In this document: one piece after another, positions 43,194 to 52,287 of the stretch | How positions within the stretch are numbered: position 1 is the stretch's first letter | Layout of the letters: the number at the start of each line of letters is the position of its first letter | Source of the DNA: Halomonas sp. UBA3074 | GTDB taxonomy: Bacteria > Pseudomonadota > Gammaproteobacteria > Pseudomonadales > Halomonadaceae | Direction of reading: 5' to 3' | Assembly: GCF_002366715.1 (NCBI RefSeq) | Contig: NZ_DFBS01000035.1 | Location: forward strand, 1 to 64,000 | DNA: 64,000 nucleotides | The notes under the pieces: generated by a model | Databases searched by the model: none | What the model saw: only the letters and a program-made list of their open reading frames with translations | What the model was told of the DNA's origin: nothing | Made by a program: the position numbers and the translations under genes

Positions 43194-43616
43194 ATGATTA
43201 ACACCAAAATATACAAAGCGGTTTACGAACTCGCTGAAAAACTCATGAAGGCTGCCGATAAAGAGGATAGAGAGGCTTTCGATGCGCTCTATGCGCAGTT
43301 GGAAGCGATCTGCACCGAAAACGAGAACAGCGATAAGGATCATCCAGAACAGTGGGAAACGCTGGCTGACTTTACGGAAGAGCTCGATGAGGCGCTGGCC
43401 GTTTACGAAAAAGCCTTTGAAAAAGCCGTTGCAGTGAACTCGAAAGACCACATGTCTTCCATCGCCTTTTCCATGGCGAAGCTGCAGGTTGAGCTGGGCC
43501 AGACCGACGCGGCGATCAACAATCTTAAAAAGGCCCAAGTCACTGCCAATAAGATTGAAGACGGCGAGCTAAAGATGGAAATCGATGAACTGCTTGAGAA
43601 GCTGACGAACGGTTAG
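43194..43616 (+). CDS. Acidic helical (TPR-like) hypothetical protein
   Basis: 140 residues, Glu/Asp/Lys-rich and all-helical, with TPR-like repeats (LADFTEELDEALAVYEKAFE, AKLQVELGQTDAAINNLKKA). Cytosolic by composition. The overlapping minus-strand frame (43029-43538) is Phe-rich and lacks family features, so the plus frame is preferred. Function unknown. Confidence 0.75.
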   Translation: MINTKIYKAVYELAEKLMKAADKEDREAFDALYAQLEAICTENENSDKDHPEQWETLADFTEELDEALAVYEKAFEKAVAVNSKDHMSSIAFSMAKLQVELGQTDAAINNLKKAQVTANKIEDGELKMEIDELLEKLTNG

Positions 43617-43710
43617 TGTTCAAGCTATTGATCTTAATGATCAATTAAAACTACATACACGCACATAACACCTGATTGAGCTGGGTTTGCCTAAGACTAG
43701 GGATACGATT

Positions 43711-44196
43711 TTGACGAATAACGATATTTTCCGCCGCATACGTTACGCCTTGGATTTGAAAGACAACACCATCGTGGATATTTTCGCCTTGGCAGAGGTG
43801 AGCGTGGCTCAAGAGCAAGTCACGGCTTGGCTGAAAAAGGATGAAGACGACGCCTTTGTCACCATGAAGAATAAAGAACTAGCGGCGTTTTTGAACGGCT
43901 TCATTAGCTACAAGCGTGGCAAGCGCGAAGGCCCGCCGCCTGCGCCAGAAGCGCAGTTGAACAACAACATGGTGTTCCAGAAGCTGCGCATCGCGCTCAA
44001 TTTAAAAGCTGACGATATTTTGGCGATATTTGAGCTGGCTGGTTTCCGCATTAGTAATCATGAGTTAAGCGCCTTTTTCCGCAAGCCAACCCACAAGAAT
44101 TATCGCGAGTGTAAAGATCAGGTGCTGCGTAACTTTTTACTCGGCGTTCAGCGCCAACTTCGCCCGGGCGCAAGCGATCCCACTTCAGAAGATTGA
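43711..44196 (+). CDS. DUF1456 family protein (YehS-like)
   Basis: About 161 residues consisting of two DUF1456 repeats: NDIFRRIRYALDLKDNTIVD with LAAFLNGFISYKRG, and NMVFQKLRIALNLKADDILA with LRNFLLGVQRQLRP. Start TTG 43711 is preferred because ACTAGGGA lies 8 bp upstream and the first repeat begins there; TTG 43687 is the longer option. Function unknown. Confidence 0.88.
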   Translation: MTNNDIFRRIRYALDLKDNTIVDIFALAEVSVAQEQVTAWLKKDEDDAFVTMKNKELAAFLNGFISYKRGKREGPPPAPEAQLNNNMVFQKLRIALNLKADDILAIFELAGFRISNHELSAFFRKPTHKNYRECKDQVLRNFLLGVQRQLRPGASDPTSED

Positions 44197-44239
44197 GCTG
44201 AGAAGGCTCAAAGCTTGGCGCCGCCATCTCGTTAGTCGT

Positions 44240-44983
44240 TTAACGCTTCACGCACACAAAAAGCGCATTGCCCGAGACGTTATCCCACGGGGTAATCGTC
44301 TCGTAGTTATGCTCAAACACGTGCACCTCGAAGTAAGGCGTCAGCAGGGCGATGAGCTCATTAAAACTCACTGCCACCATAGGGTGCTCGTCATTCCAAA
44401 CCTGCTTTTCATCTGCGCTGGTTTTCTCGATGCTTAGCCTAAGCGACTGCTTTTCACCCTGCCCACTGTAGTACCAGCCGGAGCGGAACGTGAATAAATC
44501 GTCTGCTTGTTTGGCGTTGTGTTTAACCGATAAACCGTTATCGATTTTGTCTTTATCGACTGCGTTAAAACAAAAAATGCCGCCAGGCTTGAGCGCACGA
44601 TGCGCGCTTGAAATACATCCCTCTAGCTTCTCGATCCCGTCGCTGTAATGAATCGAGTATAAAAAACAGGTGATTAAATCCAGCGGCTCGCTGACGTCAA
44701 AGCTACTCATATCCTGCAACGAAAAGTGTGCTTCTGGGCAGCGCTTGGCGGCGATATCCAGCATCGGCTGGTTGATATCTAACCCGGCGCTGGCGTAGCC
44801 AAAATCAATAAAGTGGCGCACGTGGGGGCCGGTGCCGCAGGCGAGGTCCAGATGAGTGGTGCCGTCGTTACCGAAAAGCTGATGCAGCCGTCGAACGGCG
44901 TTGCTTTGCGATTGGTAGTCGATATCGACACACATCAAATCGTAGTAGCCGGATAGGTCGGTATAGAGTGCGTTGACGGACAT
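44240..44983 (-). CDS. Class I SAM-dependent methyltransferase
   Basis: 247 residues. SAM motif I HLDLACGTGPHVRHF, motif II SAGLDINQPMLDIA, ALKPGGIFCFNAV after strand 5. Substrate not predictable. Single gene. Confidence 0.88.
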   Translation of the reverse strand: MSVNALYTDLSGYYDLMCVDIDYQSQSNAVRRLHQLFGNDGTTHLDLACGTGPHVRHFIDFGYASAGLDINQPMLDIAAKRCPEAHFSLQDMSSFDVSEPLDLITCFLYSIHYSDGIEKLEGCISSAHRALKPGGIFCFNAVDKDKIDNGLSVKHNAKQADDLFTFRSGWYYSGQGEKQSLRLSIEKTSADEKQVWNDEHPMVAVSFNELIALLTPYFEVHVFEHNYETITPWDNVSGNALFVCVKR

Positions 44984-45147
44984 GATCGCCTAAAGGTGGG
45001 GCTGATGAGGTTGGGTGGCGCATAGTAAACGAGCGGCAGAAGTTTGAGAAGCCTTGGCGATAGTCAGCGGTAACGCTAAAGAAAAAGCGCGCGCGTCCGA
45101 TAGTTACTTAAGACGCACGATTGCCTTGAAACGCCAAAGAGTTAGCC

Positions 45148-45555
45148 ATGCCAAAATTAATGCCGCTTATCACCGCTATCCTGCTGTTCGTTTTTTCTAC
45201 GAGCGCGCATTCGCACACCGATGAGGCTGAAGCGGCGGTGCTGGCGTGGCTGGAAGCCATCGATAGCGGCCAGTTTGAGCAAGCTTGGGAAGCCTCTTCC
45301 ACCATACTGCAGGTGCCACTCTCGTCGAATATGCTGGCCCGCACGATCAATGCTGCCCGGCGTGATTTTGGTGCGGTTGAATCGCGGCGGCGAGTCCGTG
45401 TCATCCGTGAAACGTCCATGCCCGGCGCGCCAATTGGGGATTATGCCGTGTTTACGTTCCAGACCCGGTTTGAAAACAAACCGCAAATTACTGAAACCAT
45501 TACGCCGCATTTAGAAGAGGGCGCTTGGCGGGTTAGTGGTTACTATATCAATTAA
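45148..45555 (+). CDS. Secreted DUF4019 domain protein
   Basis: 135 residues with a signal peptide (LITAILLFVFSTSAHS). The mature part, AAVLAWLEAIDSGQFEQAWE ... REFEN-type beta strands ... EEGAWRVSGYYIN, follows the DUF4019 pattern (NTF2-like). Function unknown. Confidence 0.85.
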   Translation: MPKLMPLITAILLFVFSTSAHSHTDEAEAAVLAWLEAIDSGQFEQAWEASSTILQVPLSSNMLARTINAARRDFGAVESRRRVRVIRETSMPGAPIGDYAVFTFQTRFENKPQITETITPHLEEGAWRVSGYYIN

Positions 45556-45592
45556 TCCCTATTCCTCGAACGACAGCCCAACGCCTGATCCA

Positions 45593-45611
45593 CTATCAGG
45601 CAGGCCTGCAA
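45593..45611 (+). terminator. Weak hairpin after the DUF4019 gene
   Basis: GCCTGAT-CCACT-ATCAGGC; a TTTTT run follows only after 12 bases, so termination is uncertain. Confidence 0.35.
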
Positions 45612-45769
45612 ATTTTTAAGCGTAGCCAAGCACAGAATGACGAAAAATTCGTAGCCTAACCGCTGAAAGTGAGGCGCTCAGCGGTCATGGGCAGTGGGTG
45701 CGCTGAATACATTTTTTTCTTTGATGGGATATGCTTTAAAGCACATTGATCTTAGTATTTAGAGGCGCC

Positions 45770-46087
45770 ATGTCCCTTATCGCTGCAACGCCTGAGCCGC
45801 CTTACTACGCGGTCATTTTCACTTCATTACGCACCGATGTAGACGATGGCTACGACGCTATGGCTACCAGGATGGTTGAACTGGCTGCCCAGCAACCTGG
45901 ATTTTTAGGCGTCGAGTCAGCCCGTAACGAGGTTGGCGTAACGGTGTCTTATTGGTCTGATCTGGCCGCTATCAAAGCATGGAAGGCCCACGCGGAGCAT
46001 CTTCATGCCCAGCGCTTAGGCCACCAGCAGTGGTATCAGCACTTCAAGACCCGCATTGCTAAGGTGGAGCGAGATTACGGCATATAG
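45770..46087 (+). CDS. Antibiotic biosynthesis monooxygenase (ABM) domain protein
   Basis: 105 residues. YYAVIFTSLRTDVDDGYDAM, QQPGFLGVESARNEVGVTVS and the short WSDLAAIKAWKAHAEH block are the ABM dimeric alpha-beta-barrel pattern. ATG 45770 follows AGAGG. Possible monooxygenase or heme/small-quinone enzyme; substrate unknown. Confidence 0.88.
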   Translation: MSLIAATPEPPYYAVIFTSLRTDVDDGYDAMATRMVELAAQQPGFLGVESARNEVGVTVSYWSDLAAIKAWKAHAEHLHAQRLGHQQWYQHFKTRIAKVERDYGI

Positions 46088-46124
46088 GCCTGCACTCCAG
46101 CCTTCCTCATCGCGATGGCGCTGA

Positions 46125-46727
46125 TTAAATAATCAACCCCGCCAAGGCCTGCATTCCCAGCGCCAGCACTAACACGACCATCCCCGCTACCAAGCTGGTG
46201 ACTAGTGCGTGTCGTTTCCATAGCACCAATACACGATGGCCGAAGCGGTGAACGAGCCAAGCAAGACCAAAATAACGTACACCGCGAGCAATTAACGCTG
46301 CTAGCACGAAGAGCAAAACAGGGTAGCCTGAGAGCCCCGCAGTAATCATCGCGACTTGAAACGGGATAGGCAGAATCCCGATACAGAGGATGGCAATAAA
46401 ACCATACTGGTCAAAAAAGGTTTGGAATGCTTGGTAGCTGTTTTGCATCCCCATAAACTCGATAAACCAAGTGCCAATCGACTGAAAAAGCAGCATCCCG
46501 ACGCCGTAACCGACCAACGATGCAACAAGGCAGCCTGCTGTCGTGACGGTCGCCAATAGCCAGATACGCTGTTTATTGGCGGCCATCAGCGGAATCAGCA
46601 CCAACTCAATCGGAATCGGTAAAATGATGGTTTCGAGAAACGAGAGGGTGCCAAGTAACCACAGCATGTTCTTCGAGCCATTAATGCGCTCGATCCACTG
46701 TTTAGTTCGCTTGTTTTTGATGGCCAT
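46125..46727 (-). CDS. VTT/DedA-like membrane protein (YqaA family)
   Basis: 200 residues, about five membrane helices. SFLETIILPIPIELVLIPLM and the re-entrant motif region GILPIPFQVAMITAGLSG mark the VTT (SNARE-associated) fold; DedA relatives flip lipids such as undecaprenyl phosphate. Follows the DUF1206 gene by 13 bp on the same strand. Confidence 0.88.
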   Translation of the reverse strand: MAIKNKRTKQWIERINGSKNMLWLLGTLSFLETIILPIPIELVLIPLMAANKQRIWLLATVTTAGCLVASLVGYGVGMLLFQSIGTWFIEFMGMQNSYQAFQTFFDQYGFIAILCIGILPIPFQVAMITAGLSGYPVLLFVLAALIARGVRYFGLAWLVHRFGHRVLVLWKRHALVTSLVAGMVVLVLALGMQALAGLII

Positions 46728-46740
46728 TAAGGTTTGTTCG

Positions 46741-47559
46741 CTACATTTCGGGGTTAATGCGGCGATAAACAGCCGCTAGCAGGCTGTAAAGGCCAAACGC
46801 AAAAAGGCCGATAGCAACAATTGCCAGCAACCACTGGCCATAAACTTGGTTTCGTAGTGTGCTAAAGACTTCACCCGTACCACCTGCTTGGTCCGGATTA
46901 AAATGGTACGCCGCAATTAAAAAGAGACACCCTAAAATGACAAAAACGACCCCACGGATCACTAAGCCAAAACGGCAAACGGGGTACGCCCATTTCTGCG
47001 TATGGGCTGGCATGGCGAAATGTTTGTCGAATTTCGCTTTATAACCTTTAACCGCATGAGCGATACCGGCGCCAATCATGGCCAAGCCGACACCGCCTAC
47101 CAGCCAACGTCCGAAAGGCAGTTGCATCAACCAACCTACCATGCCCTGCGAATCACCGCCGGAACCACCCGAAGAACCGCCAAACTGGAAAATAAGGCTA
47201 GCGGCAAAGAAGGCCAACACGATATGCGTAATGGCGCTGACCATTAAACCTGAACGGATGGCGATACCTTTAATGTCGGTACCATGGTGGTCAGCATCTT
47301 TAACGGCCTGGATAGTGCGCCAAAGAGAGTAGCCCACCAAACCAATAGCGATGATGCCTAATAGTACTTTCCCAAAAGGCGCGGTAAGAACTCTTTCTAA
47401 CGCCCCACGGCTACCTTCGGTTTGACCGCCTTGCCCAAACACTGCCAGCGCCGCAAGGCCGCCCACCAATACATACACAATGCCTCGGGAGGCGTATCCC
47501 ATGCGGGCTAAAACAGTAATGGCATCGCGATGGTCGGGGTTTTTCATAGAATTGGCCAT
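46741..47559 (-). CDS. DUF1206 integral membrane protein
   Basis: 272 residues built from three repeats of a two-helix unit (ARMGYASRGIVYVLVGGLAA, then ITHIVLAFFAASLI, then CRFGLVIRGVVFVILGCLFL), the DUF1206 architecture. ATG 47559 is preceded by AGGAGGAC, so longer in-frame starts up to 47751 are rejected. A Gly/Ser-rich loop (GGSSGGSGGDS) joins repeats 2 and 3. Function unknown. Confidence 0.9.
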   Translation of the reverse strand: MANSMKNPDHRDAITVLARMGYASRGIVYVLVGGLAALAVFGQGGQTEGSRGALERVLTAPFGKVLLGIIAIGLVGYSLWRTIQAVKDADHHGTDIKGIAIRSGLMVSAITHIVLAFFAASLIFQFGGSSGGSGGDSQGMVGWLMQLPFGRWLVGGVGLAMIGAGIAHAVKGYKAKFDKHFAMPAHTQKWAYPVCRFGLVIRGVVFVILGCLFLIAAYHFNPDQAGGTGEVFSTLRNQVYGQWLLAIVAIGLFAFGLYSLLAAVYRRINPEM

Positions 47560-47704
47560 GGTGTCCTCCTGACGATTGGTGGCGTTGCGAATCCCTATGC
47601 AAGTGAGCTGATGCAGAGCGTATCGGCGGCCCATACTGTGCCTGTGCTGTGCTATTGTCCAGTGCCATGGGCGTAAAAGAGCCTCGGGTACAACGTGGTA
47701 TGCG

Positions 47705-48625
47705 TTAGTGCCCAAACACCGACCAGCCGGTGCGCTGAACAAACATTTCAAGCGCTTGAGTGCCCAGCAAACTGTTGCCGTAAGCGTCTAACCCCGGAGA
47801 CCACACCGCGATGGCGCCGTGGCCCGGGGCGATGGCGAGTATGCCGCCACCCACGCCGCTTTTGCCGGGTAGGCCGACGCGAAAGGCGAACTCGCCAGAG
47901 GCGTCGTAGTGCCCGCACATCATCATCAATGAATTGATCCGCCTGGCCCGCTGGGAGGCCACTACGCGAATGCCGCTGGGTTTGTTGACGCCATCCGAGG
48001 CCAAAAATAGTCCCGCATGGGCGAGCTGTTCGCAGCTCATCGCGATGGCGCACTGGTGGAAATAAGTGCCTAACACTTTATCGACATCGTGGCGAAGATG
48101 GCCAAACGCTTTCATGAAGTGCGCCAGTGACGCGTTGCGATCGCGATGTGCCATTTCGGAGGCGGCCACCGCATGGTCAAAGCAGATGCTGTCGTCATCA
48201 GCGACATAGCGCACAAAGCGGAGAATTTCGCCCAGCGTCTCTTTGGGCTCATGGCCCATCATGATCGCATCTACCACCGCAATGGCACCTGCATTGATAA
48301 AGGGATTACGCGGTTTGCCACTTTCGTGTTCGAGCTGCACGATAGAGTTAAAAGGGTCGCCTGACGGTTCGCGCCCCACTTTTCGCCACAGCGAATCGCC
48401 CATCTGGCCTAGCGCAATGGTCAGCGTAAAGACTTTTGAAATGCTCTGAATCGAGAAAGGGGTCTTGGCGCAACCCGCTGAGTATTTCTTGCCATCGACG
48501 GTGGCTAGCGAAATGGCAAACTGCTTGGGATCCACGTGTCCGAGTTCGGGTATATAGTCGGCGACTTTGCCACGCTCTTCGGCGTTTGCCATGGTGTTCG
48601 CAATGTCATTGATTAAATCTTGCAT
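47705..48625 (-). CDS. glsA: Glutaminase
   Basis: 306 residues from ATG 48625 (48661 is a longer option). Serine-dependent beta-lactamase-like glutaminase: FSIQSISKVFTL with the Ser-x-x-Lys pair, EPSGDPFNSIVQLE, NPFINAGAI, and GKSGVGGGILAIAPG. Hydrolyses glutamine to glutamate and ammonia; in halophiles this may feed glutamate pools. Single gene. Confidence 0.95.
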   Translation of the reverse strand: MQDLINDIANTMANAEERGKVADYIPELGHVDPKQFAISLATVDGKKYSAGCAKTPFSIQSISKVFTLTIALGQMGDSLWRKVGREPSGDPFNSIVQLEHESGKPRNPFINAGAIAVVDAIMMGHEPKETLGEILRFVRYVADDDSICFDHAVAASEMAHRDRNASLAHFMKAFGHLRHDVDKVLGTYFHQCAIAMSCEQLAHAGLFLASDGVNKPSGIRVVASQRARRINSLMMMCGHYDASGEFAFRVGLPGKSGVGGGILAIAPGHGAIAVWSPGLDAYGNSLLGTQALEMFVQRTGWSVFGH

Positions 48626-48852
48626 AGGCTTGCCGTTTATCGTCGATGGAGGCGGGGCCACACCCTAGCGGAAAATAGACGGCGTGTCTTTTTGCAGAGG
48701 CGATTTAATCAGGTTAAAACAGCTAGCATCAGTTCACTAGGCATTGCGCAAGATTCGGGTCGGCAATGATGCCTAAAGTGCTTAGGCTAATGACTTGGGC
48801 TGATGAATAGCCCCTTCCGCTAGCCTCCCACTTGGCGCTAAGAGAGAGAATA

Positions 48853-49746
48853 ATGAACGATTATGAGCGCATCGAAAAAGCCATGGCCTTTATGGTCGGC
48901 CAGGCGGCCGAGCAGCCTACGTTAGAAAAGGTAGCGGCCCACGTTCATTTGAGTGCCTTTCATTTCCAACGGCTTTTCGCTCGTTATATGGGCATTAGTC
49001 CCAAGCGGTTTTTGCAAGTGCTGACGTTAGAGCGAGGCAAGCAGTTAATGCACGCTTCCGTCTCGTTGCTGGATATTGCCCATAGCGTAGGGCTTAGCGG
49101 TGGCTCGCGGCTTTATGATCACTTTGTGCAGTTAGAGGCTGTCACGCCCGGTGAGTATAAGCGCCATGGCGAAGGGGTAAACATCCAATACGCCGTTCAC
49201 GAAACGCCGTTGGGTCGTATGTTCGTGGCGGCAACGCCGCGTGGAATCTGCCGCATGGGCTTTGTCGATTCCACCAGTTCAGAAACCTTGCAGGAACGGC
49301 TTGCCAAGGAGTGGCCGCGCAGCACGTTGCTGTATGCGCCTGAGGCCACTCGTTACGCGGTAGAGGCGTTGTTTGCAAAGCCTGCGGTAGGGGCGCCCGC
49401 GTTGTCTTTGCATGTGACGGGGACTAACTTTCAAATTGCGGTATGGCGGGCGCTGTTAACGATTCCAGAAGGTCAGCTGGCGAGCTACGCTCATATTGCG
49501 AGGGCCTTGGGCGCGCCAAAATCCTCTCGGGCGGTTGGTAATGCTGTCGGCGCTAACCCGATTGCGCTGTGGATTCCCTGCCACCGGGTGATTCAGCAAA
49601 GCGGCGCATTGGGGGGATATCGGTGGGGCGTCGAGAAAAAGCAGATGGTGCAGGCCTGGGAGCTGGCCCAACGGGGTGCTGCGACGTCAGAGAATGCTAC
49701 CACCTTAGAGGGTGCTACAGCGACAAAGAAAGGGCTCGCTCATTAA
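48853..49746 (+). CDS. Ada-like AraC regulator / O6-methylguanine-DNA methyltransferase fusion
   Basis: 297 residues. AraC HTH first (about 1-100: LEKVAAHVHLSAFHFQRLFA, DIAHSVGLSGGSRLYDHFVQ), then a methyltransferase with active Cys in IPCHRVIQQSGALGGYRWG. It lacks the N-terminal zinc/Cys domain of full Ada, so it can repair O6-alkylguanine but not sense phosphotriesters in the classical way. A Thr/Ala-rich tail follows. ATG 48853 follows AGAGAGAG. Confidence 0.93.
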   Translation: MNDYERIEKAMAFMVGQAAEQPTLEKVAAHVHLSAFHFQRLFARYMGISPKRFLQVLTLERGKQLMHASVSLLDIAHSVGLSGGSRLYDHFVQLEAVTPGEYKRHGEGVNIQYAVHETPLGRMFVAATPRGICRMGFVDSTSSETLQERLAKEWPRSTLLYAPEATRYAVEALFAKPAVGAPALSLHVTGTNFQIAVWRALLTIPEGQLASYAHIARALGAPKSSRAVGNAVGANPIALWIPCHRVIQQSGALGGYRWGVEKKQMVQAWELAQRGAATSENATTLEGATATKKGLAH

Positions 49747-49776
49747 CGCCATAACGTAGTGAACAAGGAGGTTTTT

Positions 49777-50289
49777 ATGCACATTGAGGCCATTCAAGCG
49801 GATATTACTCACCTACAAGTCGATGCCATCGTTAACGCTGCCAACACCTCATTACTCGGCGGTGGTGGTGTCGATGGTGCCATTCATCGCGCCGCAGGGC
49901 CTGAGCTGCTGACGGCGTGTCGGCGATTGGGCGGCTGTGCAACGGGGAGTGCCAAGCTAACGGAAGGTTTCAAGTTGCCAGCCCGCTACGTGATCCATAC
50001 GGTGGGCCCGGTTTGGCACGGAGGGGGCCGAGATGAGGAGGCGCTGCTGGCCTCCTGTTATCGGCAGTCGTTAGCGTTAGCCGCTAGCGTCAATGCTGGC
50101 ACAGTGGCTTTCCCGAGCATTAGCACCGGTGTGTACCGTTTTCCCATTGATCAAGCCGCGGCGATAGCCGTCTCTACGGTTAAAGCGGAGTTGAGTAAGC
50201 ACACCAGCGTTGAGTCGGTCACTTTCTGCTGTTTTTCGGCTGATGATTTGGCGGTTTATCAAGCGTGCCTTAGTCAATCAACCCATTAG
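49777..50289 (+). CDS. Macrodomain O-acetyl-ADP-ribose deacetylase (YmdB-like)
   Basis: 170 residues. VDAIVNAANTSLLGGGGVDG is the ADP-ribose-binding motif, with IHRAAGPEL and FPSISTGVYRFPIDQAA following: MacroD/YmdB subfamily. Removes acyl or ADP-ribosyl groups. ATG 49777 has a perfect AAGGAGG. Tail overlaps the phosphodiesterase gene by 20 bp. Confidence 0.92.
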   Translation: MHIEAIQADITHLQVDAIVNAANTSLLGGGGVDGAIHRAAGPELLTACRRLGGCATGSAKLTEGFKLPARYVIHTVGPVWHGGGRDEEALLASCYRQSLALAASVNAGTVAFPSISTGVYRFPIDQAAAIAVSTVKAELSKHTSVESVTFCCFSADDLAVYQACLSQSTH

Positions 50290-51154
50290 CATCGTAAAAA
50301 GGGAAAGGGCCGGGGTACTCTTCGATAAACCCTTGGTGAGTGATCATGCCATTCGCCTTCGACCACTGATGCAACAAATAGCCGGGTGGCTCAAGTTGAA
50401 AGCGGGAGGGGCCGTCCGGGGTTAAATCCAGGCTCACCTGATGGGAAACGCCAGGGCAGCTAATCGCTAATGTATTCGCAAAGCGCGCTTGAACCGAGCG
50501 GTGCAGGTGGCCGCAGAGTACGCGCTCTACCTGTGCGTGTTGGCTTATTACCTCAGCGAAAGCGTTTGGATTTAGCAGCGGCTGGCGATCCATATGGTCG
50601 ATACCGCTAATAAACGGATGGTGATGCACCATTACCAGGGTCGGTTGGGCGGGCTGTTCTGCAAGTGTGGTGTCCAGCCACTGCAAGCTCTCATCACTTA
50701 GCACGCCATGGGGTTTGCCTGGCACCGATGAATCAAGCCCGACGAGGCGTACGGGGAAGTCATTAACGACCCACTGCAGATAATCGTGGTGTTGAAACAG
50801 ATAGGGATGATCCGGAAAGGCTGCGCGCAGATGCTGTCGGTCATCGTGGTTGCCGGGAATCAGGTACACAGGAAGCGTTAGCTCCGCCAGAATTTCTCTA
50901 AAAGTGGCGTACTCTTCGGGATGGCCGAAATCGACCAGGTCACCGCTTATCAGCACCAAGTCTGGCCGGGGAGCTAGCTGGTTGAGCGTGCTAATCGCTT
51001 GGCGCAGTGCATTGGCAGTATCCACCTGGCGGTAGGAGAGCTTACCGCCAGCCTTAATGTGCGGGTCGCTAATTTGGGCGATTAGGCATTGTTGGCCGTT
51101 CATACCTTGCTGGTCATGAGACGATGTTGAGGCGTTCCCAGTGTGTTCAGCCAT
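50270..51154 (-). CDS. Metallophosphoesterase (CpdA/GpdQ-like phosphodiesterase)
   Basis: 294 residues. All calcineurin-type metal motifs are present: QISDPHI, LISGDLVDFG, IPGNHDDR, VMVHHHPFI, LCGHLHRSV. This class hydrolyses cyclic nucleotides or glycerophosphodiesters. Last gene of the LacI/ABC operon, overlapping the ATPase by 8 bp, so a cytoplasmic role on an imported phosphodiester is plausible (inference). Confidence 0.9.
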   Translation of the reverse strand: MAEHTGNASTSSHDQQGMNGQQCLIAQISDPHIKAGGKLSYRQVDTANALRQAISTLNQLAPRPDLVLISGDLVDFGHPEEYATFREILAELTLPVYLIPGNHDDRQHLRAAFPDHPYLFQHHDYLQWVVNDFPVRLVGLDSSVPGKPHGVLSDESLQWLDTTLAEQPAQPTLVMVHHHPFISGIDHMDRQPLLNPNAFAEVISQHAQVERVLCGHLHRSVQARFANTLAISCPGVSHQVSLDLTPDGPSRFQLEPPGYLLHQWSKANGMITHQGFIEEYPGPFPFYDANGLID

Positions 51155-52229
51155 TGGCCAGTTCCTTAGTTGTGTCAGTTGTATTCGTTTTCTCTGGGTG
51201 GAATAGCACGCTTGAGGGCAGGTTCAAGCCGATGTGAGTCCCGTTTGGCCAGCGCTGCCGGCAGGGCGCTTCAATTTGTAGCGGTGAAGCTCCTCCTGTA
51301 TCCACCAGCAGCCGCTGGGACTGGCCTAGAAATATACTCTGTACCACCTTGCCCTTTATATCGGCTTGGCTAAGCGGTACTACCTGAATATCTTCAGGTC
51401 GGCAGTAAACCGTTGAGACCCCCTGCAAGTGGGTAGCAACAAGTTCTCCCCCATGCACGATTAACCCTCCGTCGGCTTGCATGCCGATAACTTCCAGGCA
51501 GTTAACCGCACCGATAAAATCGGCGACAAAGGCGTTGGCCGGTTGATGGTAAATTTCTTGCGGCGTGCCCAGCTGGGCAATGCGGCCAGCTTGCATCACC
51601 GCGATGCGGTCACCCAAGGCCATGGCCTCGTCTTGATCATGGGTAACGTAAACCGCAGTGGTACCTAGTTCTCGAAGCAGTTGGCCAATTTCAATTCTCA
51701 GGCGGTCGCGTAGTTTGGCGTCCAGGGCAGCCAGCGGCTCATCAAACAGCAGCACCTTGGGTAGCACGGCAATGGCGCGGGCGAGAGCGACGCGCTGCTT
51801 TTGCCCGCCGGAGAGAGCGTCGATCCGCCGCTCGCCAAAGCCTTTCAAATCGACCATGCGCATGACTTCGTCAAGCCGATGGGCGATCTCGGCACGCGGC
51901 AGGCGCTGTATTTTTAATCCATAGGCGATGTTGTCGGCAACGCTCATGTTGGGAAATAGCGCGTAGTTTTGAAACACCATTCCCACGTCGCGCTTCTCAA
52001 TCGGTAGGGCGGTAACATCGCGCTCGCCAAACAGCACTTGCCCGCCGTTGTCGGGGCTTTCCAAGCCGCTAATAATGCGTAGTGTCGTTGTTTTGCCGCA
52101 GCCGGAAGGGCCCAGTAGCACTAGCGTTTCGCCCGCGTTGACGTGCAGATCCAGCGGCTGCAGAGCAGTGTTGCCGCCAGCGAAGGTGCGGCTGCAATGG
52201 TTAAGGGTAATGCTGACAGATGAACGCAT
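51147..52229 (-). CDS. ABC importer ATPase (PotA/FbpC type)
   Basis: 360 residues. Walker A GPSGCGKTTTL, Q-loop FQNYALFPNM, signature LSGGQKQRVALARA, Walker B VLLFDEPLAALD, switch YVTHDQDEAMA, and a C-terminal TOBE domain. Couples to the two permeases upstream. 58 bp separate it from the permease gene. Confidence 0.93.
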   Translation of the reverse strand: MRSSVSITLNHCSRTFAGGNTALQPLDLHVNAGETLVLLGPSGCGKTTTLRIISGLESPDNGGQVLFGERDVTALPIEKRDVGMVFQNYALFPNMSVADNIAYGLKIQRLPRAEIAHRLDEVMRMVDLKGFGERRIDALSGGQKQRVALARAIAVLPKVLLFDEPLAALDAKLRDRLRIEIGQLLRELGTTAVYVTHDQDEAMALGDRIAVMQAGRIAQLGTPQEIYHQPANAFVADFIGAVNCLEVIGMQADGGLIVHGGELVATHLQGVSTVYCRPEDIQVVPLSQADIKGKVVQSIFLGQSQRLLVDTGGASPLQIEAPCRQRWPNGTHIGLNLPSSVLFHPEKTNTTDTTKELANG

Positions 52230-52287
52230 AGTAAGTACTCGAATAAAGCAATCAGATGACTTTAAAGGTGGATGACAACTCGATTGC

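Noticed and set aside
43029..43538. Minus-strand frame of 169 codons opposite the acidic TPR-like gene
   Set aside because: Phe/Arg-rich with no family pattern; the plus-strand frame has regular helical protein character and a proper gene end.
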